Shown: one piece after another, positions 48,072-57,655 of the stretch
Numbering within the stretch: the first letter of the stretch is position 1
Layout of the letters: every line of letters begins with the position of its first letter
Source of the DNA: Prochlorococcus sp. AG-418-I20
GTDB taxonomy: Bacteria; Cyanobacteriota; Cyanobacteriia; PCC-6307; Cyanobiaceae
Direction: 5' to 3'
Length of the DNA stretch: 64,000 nucleotides
NCBI GenBank assembly: GCA_003214175.1
Contig: QCLZ01000001.1
Coordinates: 292,693-356,692 of the forward strand
The notes under the pieces: model-generated
The model's database searches: none
The model's input: the letters and a program-made list of their open reading frames with translations, nothing else
What the model was told of the DNA's origin: nothing
Translations under genes and position numbers: made by a program

Positions 48072-49156
48072 TGTCAAGGTTTTTAAATAGTAAACTTTTT
48101 CGTTATTTATCTGTTTTTTTATTTTTAAATTTTACAACTCCTCAAATAAAGTCTTCAAGTGATCTTGCGGCATGGGTGCTAAAAGAGAATGGGGTCTTAG
48201 AATTAAGAACTAAATCAAATACAAATTTAAAAGCATACTTTCAGAAGGCTAATCAAAAATATGGCGATAGATTCTGGATAGATTTCCCAGGAGAATTAAT
48301 AAGTCCTAGGACAATAAAAGGTAATGGTCCCGTAAAAGAAATTAGATTAGGTAAACCAAATAGCGGTAGAACGAGACTAGTAATTGAATTTAAAGATGGA
48401 ACTTTTTTGAATGCTTTGACTTGGAAAATGATTGGCTTAGATCAAAATAGGTGGAGAATAAAACTATTTACGCCAAAAGATTCATTTAAAAAGATTGGTG
48501 AAGGTTCAGTTGATAAGAAAATAATAAATAATAATTCAAATCAAAATTCAAGTTATGTGGACAATAGTTTTTATGATTACATGCAATTGCCAAATGTAAC
48601 ACGAAACAAATTTTCCGTCGTCATTGATCCTGGACATGGAGGGCTTGATCCAGGAGCCATTGGAATTGGTGGTATAAGGGAAACAGATGTTGTCCTCGAA
48701 GTCTCCAAAAAAGTTAAAGAGCTATTATCTGAAAAAGGTGTAAAAGTAAGTCTAACTAGAGAAAATGAAGTTAATTTGGATTTACGCCCAAGAGTTTCGT
48801 TCGCTAATAATCTTAATGCAGATATCTTTGTAAGTATTCATGCGAATGCCTCAAGAGGTAAAAGAAAGGATATAAATGGGTTAGAAACATTTTATTTTAA
48901 AGGTTGGAGAGGTAGATTACTCGCTAAAAGAATCCAAAAACATATTCTTATAGTTTCCCCTGGCAGCCCTGATAGAGGAGTAAAACAAGGCAAATTTTAT
49001 GTAATTAAAAATACTGATATGCCTGCAGTTCTTGTAGAAATTGGATTTTTAACAGGAAGATTAGATTCGAGAAGATTAGAAAAAAATACACATCGTGAAA
49101 GAATAGCTTATGCAATAGCAAAAGGCATCCTTGAATATCTTTCTAAAATAGAGTGA
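48071..49156 (+). CDS. N-acetylmuramoyl-L-alanine amidase (AmiC-like)
   Basis: A 361-residue secreted zinc amidase that cuts the stem peptide from muramic acid. The N terminus is a signal-like segment (about 8-27), then an AMIN-like domain (roughly 35-145, DRFWIDFPGEL), a linker, and a catalytic Amidase_3 domain from about 180 with VVIDPGHGGLDPGAIG, SIHANAS and the catalytic Glu in VLVEIGFLT. The GIRETDVVLEVSKK segment supplies a further zinc-ligand Glu. Role: daughter cell separation. murI starts within its last codons (4-base overlap). Confidence 0.93.
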   Translation: MSRFLNSKLFRYLSVFLFLNFTTPQIKSSSDLAAWVLKENGVLELRTKSNTNLKAYFQKANQKYGDRFWIDFPGELISPRTIKGNGPVKEIRLGKPNSGRTRLVIEFKDGTFLNALTWKMIGLDQNRWRIKLFTPKDSFKKIGEGSVDKKIINNNSNQNSSYVDNSFYDYMQLPNVTRNKFSVVIDPGHGGLDPGAIGIGGIRETDVVLEVSKKVKELLSEKGVKVSLTRENEVNLDLRPRVSFANNLNADIFVSIHANASRGKRKDINGLETFYFKGWRGRLLAKRIQKHILIVSPGSPDRGVKQGKFYVIKNTDMPAVLVEIGFLTGRLDSRRLEKNTHRERIAYAIAKGILEYLSKIE

Positions 49157-49947
49157 AACTTAAAATAGGTATATTTGACAGTGGGATAGGTGGTTTTACT
49201 GTCCTAAATTCTTTACTAAAAACACGTAAAGATGTTGAAGTTTTTTATTTAGCTGATACGAAAAGAATCCCTTATGGAAATAAAAACCTTAAAGAGATAA
49301 GATTAATTGCACAAGAAATCTGCAACTTTTTTGAAGATAAGAATTTGGATGCACTTTTAATAGCTTGCAATACTACAAATGCATGTGCCCTTGATATTCT
49401 AGAAACTAAACTAAAAATCCCTTGTTTTGATCTTATAAACTCAGTATCAGAAATAGTAAATAAAAATAGAATTGGTGTCTGGGCAACTGCAACAACTGTT
49501 AGATCTGCATATTACAAAAAAGCCATAGGCTCCAAAAAAAAGAATTTGAAAATATTTCAACAAGAATGCCCTGAATTTGTAACAGAAATTGAAAAACAAG
49601 ATTTAAATTTTATTAAGTTAGATGTTCTTTCGAATTTGTATTTGAAACCACTATTAGATAAAAACATTGAAGAATTAATACTTGGTTGTAGTCATTATCC
49701 TTTGATTTATAACTTTTTAAGAAAAAAAATAGATCCAAATATAAACATTGTCGATCCATCGAAGGCGTTAATAAAAAAATTTAATAAATCTTTTGTTTTC
49801 CCAAAAACTGACCGCTATGAGAGTCTTTCTTGCGAAAATGTAGAATTCTTTGTAACTGCAGAAAAAGATGAATTTTCCAAAAAAGTTAAATTTTGGCTTG
49901 AAATTAATAAAGAAATTAGGTTGGTTAACCTCCGAAGCAATGTTTGA
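49153..49947 (+). CDS. murI: Glutamate racemase
   Basis: MurI makes D-glutamate for peptidoglycan. The 264-residue protein has the N-terminal FDSGIGGFTVL, the first catalytic Cys72 in IACNTTNA, and the second Cys at about 179 in LGCSHYPL. The start is GTG at 49153, with GTGA overlapping the amidase stop, so the two wall genes are translationally coupled. Length is normal. Confidence 0.95.
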   Translation: MKLKIGIFDSGIGGFTVLNSLLKTRKDVEVFYLADTKRIPYGNKNLKEIRLIAQEICNFFEDKNLDALLIACNTTNACALDILETKLKIPCFDLINSVSEIVNKNRIGVWATATTVRSAYYKKAIGSKKKNLKIFQQECPEFVTEIEKQDLNFIKLDVLSNLYLKPLLDKNIEELILGCSHYPLIYNFLRKKIDPNINIVDPSKALIKKFNKSFVFPKTDRYESLSCENVEFFVTAEKDEFSKKVKFWLEINKEIRLVNLRSNV

Positions 49948-49974
49948 TTCTTTAATATAGAAGAGAGGTCAATC

Positions 49975-50946
49975 ATGAACACAGTAACAGAACTACTACA
50001 ACCAGTTGAAAATGATCTTGATGATCTTATTCTTGAACTGAAGAATCTTATAGGAGCTGGTCATCCAATTCTTCAAGCAGCAGCCGAGCACCTTTTTAGT
50101 GCTGGTGGTAAAAGACTGAGGCCAGGGATTGTTTTATTGATTTCTAAAGCAATATCCTCTGAATTTAGCTTAACCACTAAACACAAAAGGCTTGCTGAAA
50201 TCACTGAAATGATTCATACAGCATCATTAGTTCACGACGATGTCGTTGATGAAGCCTCTACAAGGAGGGGAGTTGATACGGTACATAGTAGATTTAATAC
50301 CAGAGTTGCCGTATTGGCAGGCGATTTTTTATTCGCACAAGCAAGTTGGCACCTTGCAAATCTGGATAATGTAAATGTTGTTAAGTTATTAAGTAGAGTA
50401 ATAATGGATTTAGCCGAAGGTGAGATTAAACAAAATTTAAATAGATTTGACTCTGCTCAATCTTTTTCTAAATACATCAATAAAAGCTATTGCAAAACTG
50501 CCTCATTGATTGCTAATAGCTGTAAAGCAGCTGGAGTTTTAAGTGACCTTAATGATGACAAATTAACTTTGTTGTACAATTTTGGCAAAAATATTGGTTT
50601 GGCTTTCCAAGTAGTGGATGACATCCTTGACTTTACTGGGAACGATAAACAACTTGGAAAACCTGCTGTGAGTGATCTTGCTAGTGGTTATCTTACCGCC
50701 CCAGTTTTATATGCCTTAGAAGAAAATAAACAATTGTCAGTTCTCATAAACAGAGAACTTGCTGAAAAAGATGATTTAGATGATGCACTTAATATCATCA
50801 TGAAATCCAAAGCTATTGAAAGTTCAAGGAAACTAGCTAAGGATTTTGCAATGCTTTCTAAAGAAGCTATAGTCTGGCTTCCTGATTCAGAATATAAAAG
50901 AGCTTTAATGGCTCTTCCAGAATTTGTCCTAAGCCGCATTTTTTAA
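49975..50946 (+). CDS. sds: Solanesyl/all-trans polyprenyl diphosphate synthase
   Basis: A 323-residue trans-prenyltransferase that makes the long isoprenoid tail of plastoquinone. The first aspartate-rich motif is HDDVVDEASTRRG (Asp88, 89, 92) and the second is VVDDILDFTG near residue 210. The GGKRLRP motif at 45-51 binds isopentenyl diphosphate. There is no bulky pair just before the first motif, which fits long-chain products (C45 in cyanobacteria). A strong AGAGAGG ribosome-binding site precedes the ATG at 49975. It is followed by acs after 94 bases. Confidence 0.92.
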   Translation: MNTVTELLQPVENDLDDLILELKNLIGAGHPILQAAAEHLFSAGGKRLRPGIVLLISKAISSEFSLTTKHKRLAEITEMIHTASLVHDDVVDEASTRRGVDTVHSRFNTRVAVLAGDFLFAQASWHLANLDNVNVVKLLSRVIMDLAEGEIKQNLNRFDSAQSFSKYINKSYCKTASLIANSCKAAGVLSDLNDDKLTLLYNFGKNIGLAFQVVDDILDFTGNDKQLGKPAVSDLASGYLTAPVLYALEENKQLSVLINRELAEKDDLDDALNIIMKSKAIESSRKLAKDFAMLSKEAIVWLPDSEYKRALMALPEFVLSRIF

Positions 50947-51040
50947 ATCTACTAGAAATAAATCTTTGAGCTAAATTAATATTAAAATTTTTGAAAACCC
51001 TAATTTTTTCGACTAAATTTATTAAGCATAGATTTATTTA

Positions 51041-53023
51041 ATGTCATTAGATAAAAAAAATTCAATCAATAACATACTTGAAGAAAAGAGAATTTTCCCT
51101 CCATCAAAAAAATTTGCAGAAAACTCAAATATTAGTTCTCAAGAAGAATTACTAAGTCTAAAAAAACAATCATCAGATAATCCTATTCAATTTTGGGAAT
51201 CTTTTGCAAAATCTGAATTAGATTGGTTTGAGCCATTTCAAACTGTATTAGATAACGAAAATGCCCCCTTTTTCGAATGGTTCAAAGAAGGGAAACTCAA
51301 TATTACATATAACTGCTTAGATAGACACATTAAGAGAGGACTTGGAGGAAAGACTGCACTTATATGGGAAGGCGAACCCGGAGATAGCAAAAAATATACT
51401 TACGAAGAACTTCTAAAAGAGGTATGTAAAGCAGCTAATGCATTAAAAGCAATTGGTGTAAAAAAAGGAGATTTGGTATGTATTTATATGCCGATGATTC
51501 CAGAAGCGATGTTTGCGATGTTAGCTTGTGCAAGAATTGGCGCGCCTCATTCAGTTGTCTTTGGAGGATTTTCTTCAGAAGCTTTAAAAGATAGGTTAAT
51601 TGATGGAAACGCCAGATTTGTTGTTACTGCTGATGGTGGCTTTAGAAAAGATAAGGTAATTGAACTTAAGAAAGCAGTTGATGCTGCCATTGAAAGTGGG
51701 GCAGATAAAGTTGTTGAAAAAGTAGTTGTTGTTCAAAGAACCAAAAAAAATATTTCGATGGTTGATGATAGAGATTTATGGTGGCACGAATTATTAAAAG
51801 ATCAAAAAGATCAGTGTGAACCAGAAGTAATGAATAGCGAGGATAGACTTTTTATTCTCTATACTTCAGGCTCTACTGGAAAGCCCAAAGGTGTAGTGCA
51901 CACAACAGGTGGTTACAATCTTTGGTCCCATTTAACATTTAAATGGATTTTTGATTTGAAAGATGAAGACATTTACTGGTGTACTGCTGATGTTGGTTGG
52001 ATTACAGGCCATAGTTATATAGTTTATGGGCCTTTATCTAATGGTGCTACAACCTTGATGTATGAGGGAGTGCCAAGACCCTCAAATTTAGGGGCTTTTT
52101 GGGAAATTGTTCAAAAATATAAGGTTTCTATTTTTTATACCGCACCAACTGCAATAAGAGCATTTATGAAGTCTGGACGTGAAATCCCTGATAAATATAA
52201 TCTTGAGAGTCTTAGACTCTTGGGCACAGTTGGAGAACCAATTAATCCTGAAGCATGGATGTGGTACAAAGATGTTATTGGTAAAAATAAATGTCCTATT
52301 GTTGATACTTGGTGGCAAACTGAGACTGGTGGTGTGATGATAAGTCCCTTGCCGGGAGTAGTTGCTACAAAACCAGGTTCAGCTACTTTCCCTCTGCCAG
52401 GAATTGAAGTTGAAATCGTCGATAAGAATGGAAATAAGGTTAAAGAGAATGAGGGTGGCTATTTAATTATTAAGAAACCATGGCCAGGAATGATGAGAAC
52501 AATTCACGGAAACGCAGAGAGATATTTGGAGAGTTATTGGGAATATATTTCCTTTAAAGGAGAAAAAAATGTTTATTTTGCTGGAGATGGAGCACGTATT
52601 GATGAAGATGGATATATATGGATTATGGGAAGAGTTGATGATGTCATAAGTGTTTCAGGACATCGGTTAGGAACAATGGAAATAGAATCTGCTTTGGTAA
52701 GTCATAAATCAGTCGCAGAGTCTGCAGTCGTTGGCAAAAAAGATGATTTAAAAGGTGAAGTTATAGTTGCTTTTGTATCTCTCGAGAAAGACGTGAAAGG
52801 TTCTTCAGAATTAGTAGAGAATCTAAAGAAACATGTTGTTAATGAAATTGGAATTATCGCAAAACCTGAAAAAATTATAATTTCTGACTCTCTTCCGAAA
52901 ACACGTAGTGGAAAAATTATGAGGAGAATTTTGAGATCTTTGGCTGCTGGAGAAAAAATTAGTGGGGATATAAGCACTCTCGAAGATAGTTCTGTTTTGG
53001 AAAAATTGAAAGAATTATCCTAA
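51041..53023 (+). CDS. acs: Acetyl-CoA synthetase
   Basis: Acs activates acetate to acetyl-CoA through acetyl-AMP. The 660-residue protein has the full ANL enzyme order: [10 protein letters not shown] near residue 88, the P-loop [15 protein letters not shown] (about 276), the [10 protein letters not shown] motif, and the C-terminal domain with [14 protein letters not shown] and the acetylatable Lys in [10 protein letters not shown]. Length is normal. It converges directly with the DUF1350 gene (stop to stop with no gap). Confidence 0.97.
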   Translation: MSLDKKNSINNILEEKRIFPPSKKFAENSNISSQEELLSLKKQSSDNPIQFWESFAKSELDWFEPFQTVLDNENAPFFEWFKEGKLNITYNCLDRHIKRGLGGKTALIWEGEPGDSKKYTYEELLKEVCKAANALKAIGVKKGDLVCIYMPMIPEAMFAMLACARIGAPHSVVFGGFSSEALKDRLIDGNARFVVTADGGFRKDKVIELKKAVDAAIESGADKVVEKVVVVQRTKKNISMVDDRDLWWHELLKDQKDQCEPEVMNSEDRLFILYTSGSTGKPKGVVHTTGGYNLWSHLTFKWIFDLKDEDIYWCTADVGWITGHSYIVYGPLSNGATTLMYEGVPRPSNLGAFWEIVQKYKVSIFYTAPTAIRAFMKSGREIPDKYNLESLRLLGTVGEPINPEAWMWYKDVIGKNKCPIVDTWWQTETGGVMISPLPGVVATKPGSATFPLPGIEVEIVDKNGNKVKENEGGYLIIKKPWPGMMRTIHGNAERYLESYWEYISFKGEKNVYFAGDGARIDEDGYIWIMGRVDDVISVSGHRLGTMEIESALVSHKSVAESAVVGKKDDLKGEVIVAFVSLEKDVKGSSELVENLKKHVVNEIGIIAKPEKIIISDSLPKTRSGKIMRRILRSLAAGEKISGDISTLEDSSVLEKLKELS

Positions 53024-53743
53024 TTAAGATTCATCAATTAAATTAGAAATTTTTTTTATAGTATTTCTTTTGAATTCATCATCGGCCCAGTCTCCCAAAA
53101 AATTTTCTCTTAGTCCTGCGCTTGCAATTATGGTATGTGTCCCTTTTAGCATTATCCCCTTAGAATTATCTTCTTTTCTTGTTTTTAGACAAGAAAATAA
53201 TTTATCTGTTTGATCTAATTCGTCTGAGTTGAATTTTATTAGGAAGTTATTTTTTTGACTATATGTTTTTTCAATTAATCGCAAAGTTCTTTCGGGACTT
53301 GGGCTAAATTCACTGTTGAATTCTAATTTTTGAGAAATTTGTTTCAATAATGGAATTGATTTGTTAGCACTAAAATTATTAAAACTAATAGATATGAATT
53401 TTTCGCAATTTCTTCCGCCATCAGGAGAAATTAAATGAAGTTTACAGCCTAGGCTATGGCCAATTCTTATTGAAGGAATTGATGCACCTATTCTCGTGGA
53501 TAAAGATATTCGGCAATTCTTAAAATCTTTCCATGCTTTGATAGCAAGTTGTTGGTGATCAAATTGTGGTGTGTATTTATATGCATGTACTGCATAATTT
53601 TTATTAATTAAACTCTCTATGAATCTTCTATAAGTTAAATCTGGCTTAGAAGCTAAATAACTTCCACCAATAAATTCAACAATTTTTTTTGGATTTGAAG
53701 GCCAATAACAGAAATTGTTAAATTGAAATTTTGTAAAAGTCAT
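53024..53743 (-). CDS. DUF1350 family protein (alpha/beta hydrolase-like)
   Basis: A 239-residue protein of the DUF1350 family, found in cyanobacteria and plants. The N-terminal VEFIGGSYLASKPDLTYR, the RIGHSLGCKLHLI segment (a GHSLG nucleophile elbow around residue 114) and LKGTHTIIASAG suggest an alpha/beta hydrolase fold. No substrate is known. The ATG at 53741-53743 gives a short start of normal style. It lies opposite acs with no gap. Confidence 0.82.
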   Translation of the reverse strand: MTFTKFQFNNFCYWPSNPKKIVEFIGGSYLASKPDLTYRRFIESLINKNYAVHAYKYTPQFDHQQLAIKAWKDFKNCRISLSTRIGASIPSIRIGHSLGCKLHLISPDGGRNCEKFISISFNNFSANKSIPLLKQISQKLEFNSEFSPSPERTLRLIEKTYSQKNNFLIKFNSDELDQTDKLFSCLKTRKEDNSKGIMLKGTHTIIASAGLRENFLGDWADDEFKRNTIKKISNLIDES

Positions 53744-53859
53744 CTTTCATAAACTAAAAATATTTCAAAAAATATTTTCTAGCTTGTTTTTTAATTTATA
53801 TTAATTTAAAAGAAATATTTATTAAATGCGTCAAGATAAATGAAAGTATTTTGACTTAA

Positions 53860-54639
53860 TTGGAACTATTTAACAAAAAAGAATTAAATCAATTGGATTT
53901 TCTTCATGATCAAATTAACACCAATCCCTCTGAAGAGAGAGTAACGAATAAAAATAAAAAAATTGAAAAAATTTTAATTCTTGATACTGAAACAACAGGT
54001 TTAGACGAAAATAAAGATGAAGTGATAGAAATAGGTTGCATCTTATTTGATGTATCTTTTAAATGTGTACTTTCACAAGTTTCTTTTTTATTTCCAGTTA
54101 ATAATAATGAAGCCGAACATGTAAATGGTATATCTGCAGAGGTAACTAATATCTCTCAACCATGGGAAGATGGATTGAATTTCTTTCTAAAACTTGTTGA
54201 TTCTTCAGATTTCATCGTTGCTCATAATGTGGAGTTTGATAAGAAATGGTTTGGAAAAGGAAGATTGCCTAAGCTTAATAAGAAATGGATATGTAGTTTA
54301 GAGGATATTAATTGGTCTTTTCAAAAATCACTAAAAACAAGACCTTCAGTAACTGATCTAGCCTTATCTTTTTCAATACCAGTTTGGAATTTACATAGAG
54401 CTTTATCTGATTGCATTTACATATCTGAGATCTTCAAAAAATGCGACAACTTAGAGGAACTTTTACTTAAAGCTACTGAACCGAGGTTTTTATACAAGGC
54501 TTTGGTTAGTTATGAAGATAGGTCTTTAGCTAAAAATGCTGGGTTCAGATGGAATAGTCCTGTGCAAGGAGCTTGGTCAAGAAAATTAACTACTGATGAG
54601 GCAAAAAATCTTGATTTTAGAGTTGAAATTTTGAATTAA
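53860..54639 (+). CDS. DnaQ-like 3'-5' exonuclease
   Basis: A 259-residue DEDDh exonuclease domain protein. Metal-binding acids are Asp42 and Glu44 (LDTETTGLDENKDEVIEIG), Asp127 (HNVEFD), and the final motif His179 to Asp184 (HRALSD). This is the fold of the DNA polymerase III epsilon proofreading subunit, but the clamp-binding tail of DnaQ is not recognised, and the C-terminal 60 residues (VSYEDRSLAKNAGFRW) resemble the region seen in stand-alone exonucleases. It may be either proofreading or repair-type. The start is TTG at 53860. Confidence 0.9.
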   Translation: MELFNKKELNQLDFLHDQINTNPSEERVTNKNKKIEKILILDTETTGLDENKDEVIEIGCILFDVSFKCVLSQVSFLFPVNNNEAEHVNGISAEVTNISQPWEDGLNFFLKLVDSSDFIVAHNVEFDKKWFGKGRLPKLNKKWICSLEDINWSFQKSLKTRPSVTDLALSFSIPVWNLHRALSDCIYISEIFKKCDNLEELLLKATEPRFLYKALVSYEDRSLAKNAGFRWNSPVQGAWSRKLTTDEAKNLDFRVEILN

Positions 54640-54669
54640 TATTTATTTAATTTTTGACTAAGAAAATAT

Positions 54670-55092
54670 TTAGTGCATCTTACAAGGCATCCATTTATTA
54701 CCCATTTTATGTGCTCCAATACATCCGAATTTTGAAGCAGCCTTTTCAGCCTCTTGTTTAGTGTTAAATAGATCTGACATCATATTTTCCTTATTTGAAT
54801 TTGAAATTTGTTTGGAATGATTATGATGATTTTTATGAGAATTAGGTGAATACTCCCATATCCCCATAGTAGTAACACCGGCAGAGATAATTCCCATCCC
54901 GACTACTGATAAATTGACTATTCCCATTGCGACTGCACCAAAAGAAAATACACCCATTGGGACTACCCCTATACTTATTACTCCCATTGGAACTATTCCT
55001 ATTGAAACTATACCAAGAGGTGCAATTCCAAAAGCAATTTTTTTTGGTTTTGTACCGCAATGTTGATTCTCTTTACTTTTATTAATTCCCAA
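54670..55092 (-). CDS. Glycine-pentad repeat, His-rich, DUF3721 protein
   Basis: A 140-residue protein with three parts. Residues 22-79 are about 12 five-residue repeats, G-[IVA]-x-x-[hydrophobic], with Gly at 22, 27, 32 and so on to 77 (one Ser at 62). Repeats alternate between S-I and P-M endings, giving a 10-residue rhythm. Residues 82-95 are His-rich (SHKNHHNH). The C-terminal 35 residues match DUF3721, with Cys124, His128, Cys137 and His140 placed like a metal site. The repeats could form a membrane or beta-helical rod. Metal binding is inferred. The ATG at 55090-55092 gives a lysine-rich start without a signal peptide. Confidence 0.8.
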   Translation of the reverse strand: MGINKSKENQHCGTKPKKIAFGIAPLGIVSIGIVPMGVISIGVVPMGVFSFGAVAMGIVNLSVVGMGIISAGVTTMGIWEYSPNSHKNHHNHSKQISNSNKENMMSDLFNTKQEAEKAASKFGCIGAHKMGNKWMPCKMH

Positions 55093-55190
55093 TAGTTTTT
55101 CTAAATGTTAAATTAAAATTGTCTCACAAAATAAACAATCAAAGATTAATTTCTAGATGAATTAAAAATTTTGAATTATTTTTTAGAACT

Positions 55191-56471
55191 TTGAATAACT
55201 TAAAAAACCTAAGAGGAACAGTAGACCTATTTCCTGATCAATTAATAAAGTGGCAAAACGTTGAAAAAATTTTATTAGAACAGCTTTCTAGAGCATCGAT
55301 CAAAGAAATAAGAACACCAATATTGGAAATGACCGAATTATTTATAAGAGGAATTGGTGAAGGAACAGAAGTTGTCAGTAAGGAAATGTATACATTTCTT
55401 GATAGGGGGGAGAGATCTTGCACTCTAAGACCTGAAGGAACAGCCTCAGTCGCACGAGCGTTAATACAAAATGGAATATCGTCTAATCCTCTTCAAAAAC
55501 TTTGGTACATGGGTCCTATGTTTCGATACGAAAGACCTCAAGCAGGCAGGCAAAGACAGTTTCATCAATTAGGTGTTGAGTTTATAGGACATGATTCAGT
55601 TAGAAGTGATGTTGAAATTATTGCTTTAGCTTGGGATATCTTAGGTAAATTAGGAATAAAAGAACTCAATCTTGAAATAAATACGTTAGGTGATACTAAT
55701 GACAGATCCAATTTTCAAAAATCTTTTTTAAAATGGTTAGAAACAAATAAAAATTCTCTAGATTTAGATTCTCAGAACAGGATTACTAAAAATCCCTTAA
55801 GGATTTTTGACTCAAAGAATATTCAAACTAAAAAAGTTCTTAAAAATGCACCAAGATTATTTGATTTTTTATCTGAAAAAAGTCATAACAGATATTTAGA
55901 CTTAAAAAGACAATTAGAGGTTTTAAAAATACCTTTTGTAGAAAATTTTAATCTTGTAAGAGGTTTAGATTACTACACTCATACAGCTTTTGAAATTACT
56001 AGTGGAGCTCTAGGCTCCCAAGCTACAGTTTGCGGAGGAGGGAGATACGACGATTTAATAAAACAAATGGGAGGGCCAAACACTCCTGCAATTGGTTTCG
56101 CTATTGGTTTAGAAAGATTAATTTTACTCGCAGGAAAAGAGCTTGAAATTCCAAGAAATACTGATATCTATATCATTAATCAAGGCTTAATTGCTGAATC
56201 ATTAGCAATGGATTTATCTAGAAAATTAAGAAATTACGATTTGTTAGTTGAGTTAGATTTAAGCGGAGCCTCATTCTCTAAGCAATTTAAAAAGGCAAAT
56301 AAACTTAAATCTAAAAGTATTATTGTTATTGGTGATGATGAGGCAGTTAAAAAGCAATTTATTATAAGACTTTTTGATCAATCAGGTCATGGGAATGAAG
56401 AGGAGGTTATATCTTTTGAGAATGATATTAAATTAGAAAATTGGATAAACAATAACTTACTTGTAAAGTGA
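55191..56471 (+). CDS. hisS: Histidyl-tRNA synthetase
   Basis: A 426-residue class II synthetase that charges tRNA-His. Motif 1 lies near IKEIRTPILEMTELF, motif 2 is MFRYERPQAGRQRQFHQLG (cited by its core RYERPQ) and the histidine-specific signature is LVRGLDYYTHTAFE. Motif 3 is PAIGFAIGLERL. The C-terminal anticodon domain ends with EEVISFEND. The start is TTG at 55191. Its stop overlaps the ATG of the next small gene. Confidence 0.95.
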   Translation: MNNLKNLRGTVDLFPDQLIKWQNVEKILLEQLSRASIKEIRTPILEMTELFIRGIGEGTEVVSKEMYTFLDRGERSCTLRPEGTASVARALIQNGISSNPLQKLWYMGPMFRYERPQAGRQRQFHQLGVEFIGHDSVRSDVEIIALAWDILGKLGIKELNLEINTLGDTNDRSNFQKSFLKWLETNKNSLDLDSQNRITKNPLRIFDSKNIQTKKVLKNAPRLFDFLSEKSHNRYLDLKRQLEVLKIPFVENFNLVRGLDYYTHTAFEITSGALGSQATVCGGGRYDDLIKQMGGPNTPAIGFAIGLERLILLAGKELEIPRNTDIYIINQGLIAESLAMDLSRKLRNYDLLVELDLSGASFSKQFKKANKLKSKSIIVIGDDEAVKKQFIIRLFDQSGHGNEEEVISFENDIKLENWINNNLLVK

Positions 56472-56761
56472 TGTTCTTAAAGATAGTGATAATTTTTATT
56501 TTTATATTTATTTTTTTTAATTTAAGGAATTTTCTTAAATTAAATAGAAAACAAAAAGTTTTTAATTCTAAAAAAACAACAACTTTCAATAAAAAGAATC
56601 TTAATAATTGGATGAATTTAACTAAAAAAGAAAGATATAACTTAACAAAACAAGATTCTCTTAACTACATGGATAAAAGAAAACTTTTATTAGACGAAAT
56701 TAGAAATGAATATAAGAAAATATCTAGAAAAAATTCTGAGGGGAACATTAAGAAAAAATAA
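56471..56761 (+). CDS. Small single-pass membrane protein, unknown function
   Basis: A 96-residue protein with one hydrophobic segment (about residues 2-18, rich in Ile and Phe) followed by a basic, Lys/Asn-rich soluble tail. I chose the ATG at 56471, which overlaps the hisS stop (TGATG); a GTG one codon upstream adds a single Met. I do not recognise the family. It is probably co-translated with hisS, and its stop is followed after two bases by another small gene. Confidence 0.6.
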   Translation: MFLKIVIIFIFIFIFFNLRNFLKLNRKQKVFNSKKTTTFNKKNLNNWMNLTKKERYNLTKQDSLNYMDKRKLLLDEIRNEYKKISRKNSEGNIKKK

Positions 56762-56763
56762 TT

Positions 56764-57063
56764 ATGGAAAATTACTGGACTTCTAATAAAACCATAAAAG
56801 GATTAAGACATTTTGTTTTATTAAATGAGACTAAAGAAAAAGGAAATATTAGTTTTTTAATGGTTTCTGTCCTTGATTCTGAAATTAATTTAAAAACTAC
56901 TTATGAAGAATTAATAAATAGTGGAAATTGGCACAAGGGTTGGATCAATCTTCCAAAGCATCAATCGATTACAGAACAATACGTTAACTATAAATCCATC
57001 AAGAAAGGAAAGGGTATCGATGAGATATTCATTAATGGAGATTCTTTATTTAATATTTCTTAA
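56764..57063 (+). CDS. Small conserved-looking protein, unknown function
   Basis: A 99-residue soluble protein of mixed composition with Trp residues at NYWTSNK and NWHKGWINLP. No domain is recognised. The pattern of alternating strands and helices suggests a compact fold. It starts two bases after the preceding small gene, so hisS and the two small genes form one likely transcript. Coding status is supported by length and composition only. Confidence 0.6.
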   Translation: MENYWTSNKTIKGLRHFVLLNETKEKGNISFLMVSVLDSEINLKTTYEELINSGNWHKGWINLPKHQSITEQYVNYKSIKKGKGIDEIFINGDSLFNIS

Positions 57064-57198
57064 TTTGATATAAATCTCTCAAATCTCTTTTCTTTGTAAA
57101 TACTAGGTTTTTGTGACTTAATAATTATTTAAAAGTTTTACCCCTTTCAAAAAAATAAAATTAACGTTATCAAGGATTAATAATATTTAATTAATTCA

Positions 57199-57432
57199 AT
57201 GTTAGGGGATATGTGGAGCTCATCTCAGTTGACTTCGGAAAAACTGGGAATAACTGAAATTAAACTTTCTTTTTTACGTGAAAATGGAATACTTAAGCCT
57301 GGGATTCATTGGAAAAGCTCTCCACACGGTCAGAAAAAACCTTGGAAACCCAAAGCGCTATACAATATAAAAATGTGCAGAGAAATAATTAATAAATTTT
57401 ATTCTGAAGAAAAGTATAATATTGCAGCCTAA
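57199..57432 (+). CDS. Small HTH/excisionase-like protein
   Basis: A 77-residue protein with WSSSQLTSEKLGITEIKLS followed by FLRENGILKPGIHWK, the pattern of a small winged-helix of the MerR/excisionase class (a first helix-turn-helix and then a wing-like turn). No integrase gene is nearby, so a role in excision is not implied. It could regulate genes around it. It stands alone with 135 bases upstream and more than 500 bases before pcb. Confidence 0.6.
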   Translation: MLGDMWSSSQLTSEKLGITEIKLSFLRENGILKPGIHWKSSPHGQKKPWKPKALYNIKMCREIINKFYSEEKYNIAA

Positions 57433-57478
57433 AAAATGATATATAATCCTGATTAATCCGGGAAAATATATAAAATAT

Positions 57479-57655
57479 TTATTCGATTAGATTCTCATCC
57501 TTACACTCAATTAGAGTGTGTTGCAAAGTTGGATATAAGTTAATCATATTTATATATTGTTTTGATTTTCTGTATGATTTCGCAGCCTTTTTGTAATGAA
57601 CTTCCGATTTCATTTCTAGTGAAAATTTTATAGAAGACTCTTGAGAAGTAGTCAT
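57479..57655 (-). CDS. Possible 58-residue small protein upstream of pcb
   Basis: An open frame from an ATG at 57653-57655 to a TAA at 57479-57481. The protein (starting MTTSQESSIKFSLEM) has a balanced soluble composition: an acidic start, a basic centre (HYKKAAKSYRKSK) and a hydrophobic-acidic end. A 17-base palindrome-like inverted repeat (57503-57519) lies within its 3' half. It is too short for usual gene calls and has no recognised family. Coding status rests on an open frame and sensible composition in a region otherwise full of stops. Confidence 0.45.
   Translation of the reverse strand: MTTSQESSIKFSLEMKSEVHYKKAAKSYRKSKQYINMINLYPTLQHTLIECKDENLIE

Noticed and set aside
57199..57432. 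Excisionase-like fold as a sign of a mobile element
   Set aside because: No integrase, transposase, attachment-site repeats or tRNA target were seen nearby, and flanking genes are core genes.
57503..57519. Inverted repeat of 6 bases with a 5-base spacer as a terminator
   Set aside because: No T-run follows on either strand. It may be a chance palindrome in the small ORF or a binding site, with nothing to choose between them.
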